This document shows, piece after piece, positions 63,991-64,000 of a stretch of DNA of 64,000 nucleotides (position 1 is its first letter; each line of letters starts with the position of its first letter). Origin of the DNA: Alteromonas gracilis. GTDB lineage: Bacteria > Pseudomonadota > Gammaproteobacteria > Enterobacterales > Alteromonadaceae. The notes beneath the pieces are model-generated. The model was not told the origin of the DNA. It saw only the letters and a list, made by a program, of their open reading frames with translations, and ran no database searches. Position numbers and translations under genes: made by a program. Where the stretch lies: positions 62,001 to 126,000 of the forward strand of contig NZ_PVNO01000029.1 of the NCBI RefSeq assembly GCF_002993325.1, read 5' to 3'.

Positions 63991-64000
63991 TCAGGTTTTT

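Overview
The window looks like a chromosomal segment of a marine gammaproteobacterium of the Alteromonas type. The evidence is the gene content and protein style: a ubiE-ubiJ-ubiB operon, a sodium-motor flagellar gene (motX), a CIO-type cytochrome bd pair, a bacteriophytochrome kinase, a TonB receptor, a secreted subtilisin with a PPC tail, and spc/alpha ribosomal operons with E. coli-like gene order. Base composition looks moderate and even. The genus is an inference from protein resemblance; no search was run.

Layout. Positions 1-2556 (minus) hold a secretion pair, an HlyD-type adaptor followed by a C39-peptidase ABC exporter that runs off the left edge. A folded RNA-like element lies in its leader at 2631-2716. 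Next come an orphan HMG-CoA reductase (+), a very large secreted propeller-amidohydrolase (-), a stand-alone molybdopterin oxidoreductase (+) and glutathione reductase (-). Positions 12147-16616 (-) form a four-gene signalling operon: HTH-receiver protein, PhnD-like periplasmic binding protein, membrane histidine kinase, and a receiver joined to a degenerate HD-GYP domain. A 263-bp MITE-like element (16771-17033) separates it from prlC and a Tag-like glycosylase. Then follow ubiEJB, a cold-shock gene with a long leader, a secreted protein of unknown function, an Lrp regulator, a 54-residue small protein, and cioAB with a GbsR-like regulator.

Positions 28848-38200 carry the phytochrome hybrid kinase, a periplasmic solute-binding-like protein, an M28 aminopeptidase, fre and ubiD (flavin and ubiquinone metabolism), a TIGR02647-like small protein and motX. 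Positions 38310-46030 are more accessory: a b-type cytochrome, a PepSY lipoprotein, a TonB receptor, a PhoD-type phosphatase and three separate toxin-antitoxin loci. One of those loci has a toxin with an internal deletion. Core genes resume with rnr-rlmB, followed by a secreted S8 protease with a structured leader, a DUF4397-like lipoprotein and a GAF/PAS hybrid kinase.

From 55895 to the right edge run the spc operon (rplN to rpmJ, including secY) and the alpha operon (rpsM-rpsK-rpsD-rpoA). A clear S4-binding leader precedes rpsM. The spc operon is not preceded by rpsQ/rpmC; a sensor kinase and its terminator lie there instead. No tRNA, rRNA, CRISPR array, prophage or complete insertion sequence was recognised. 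No single undescribed system is obvious. The best leads are the leader RNA at 2631-2716, the signalling operon with a degenerate HD-GYP output, the MITE, the internally deleted HigB, and the long inverted repeat in front of motX.
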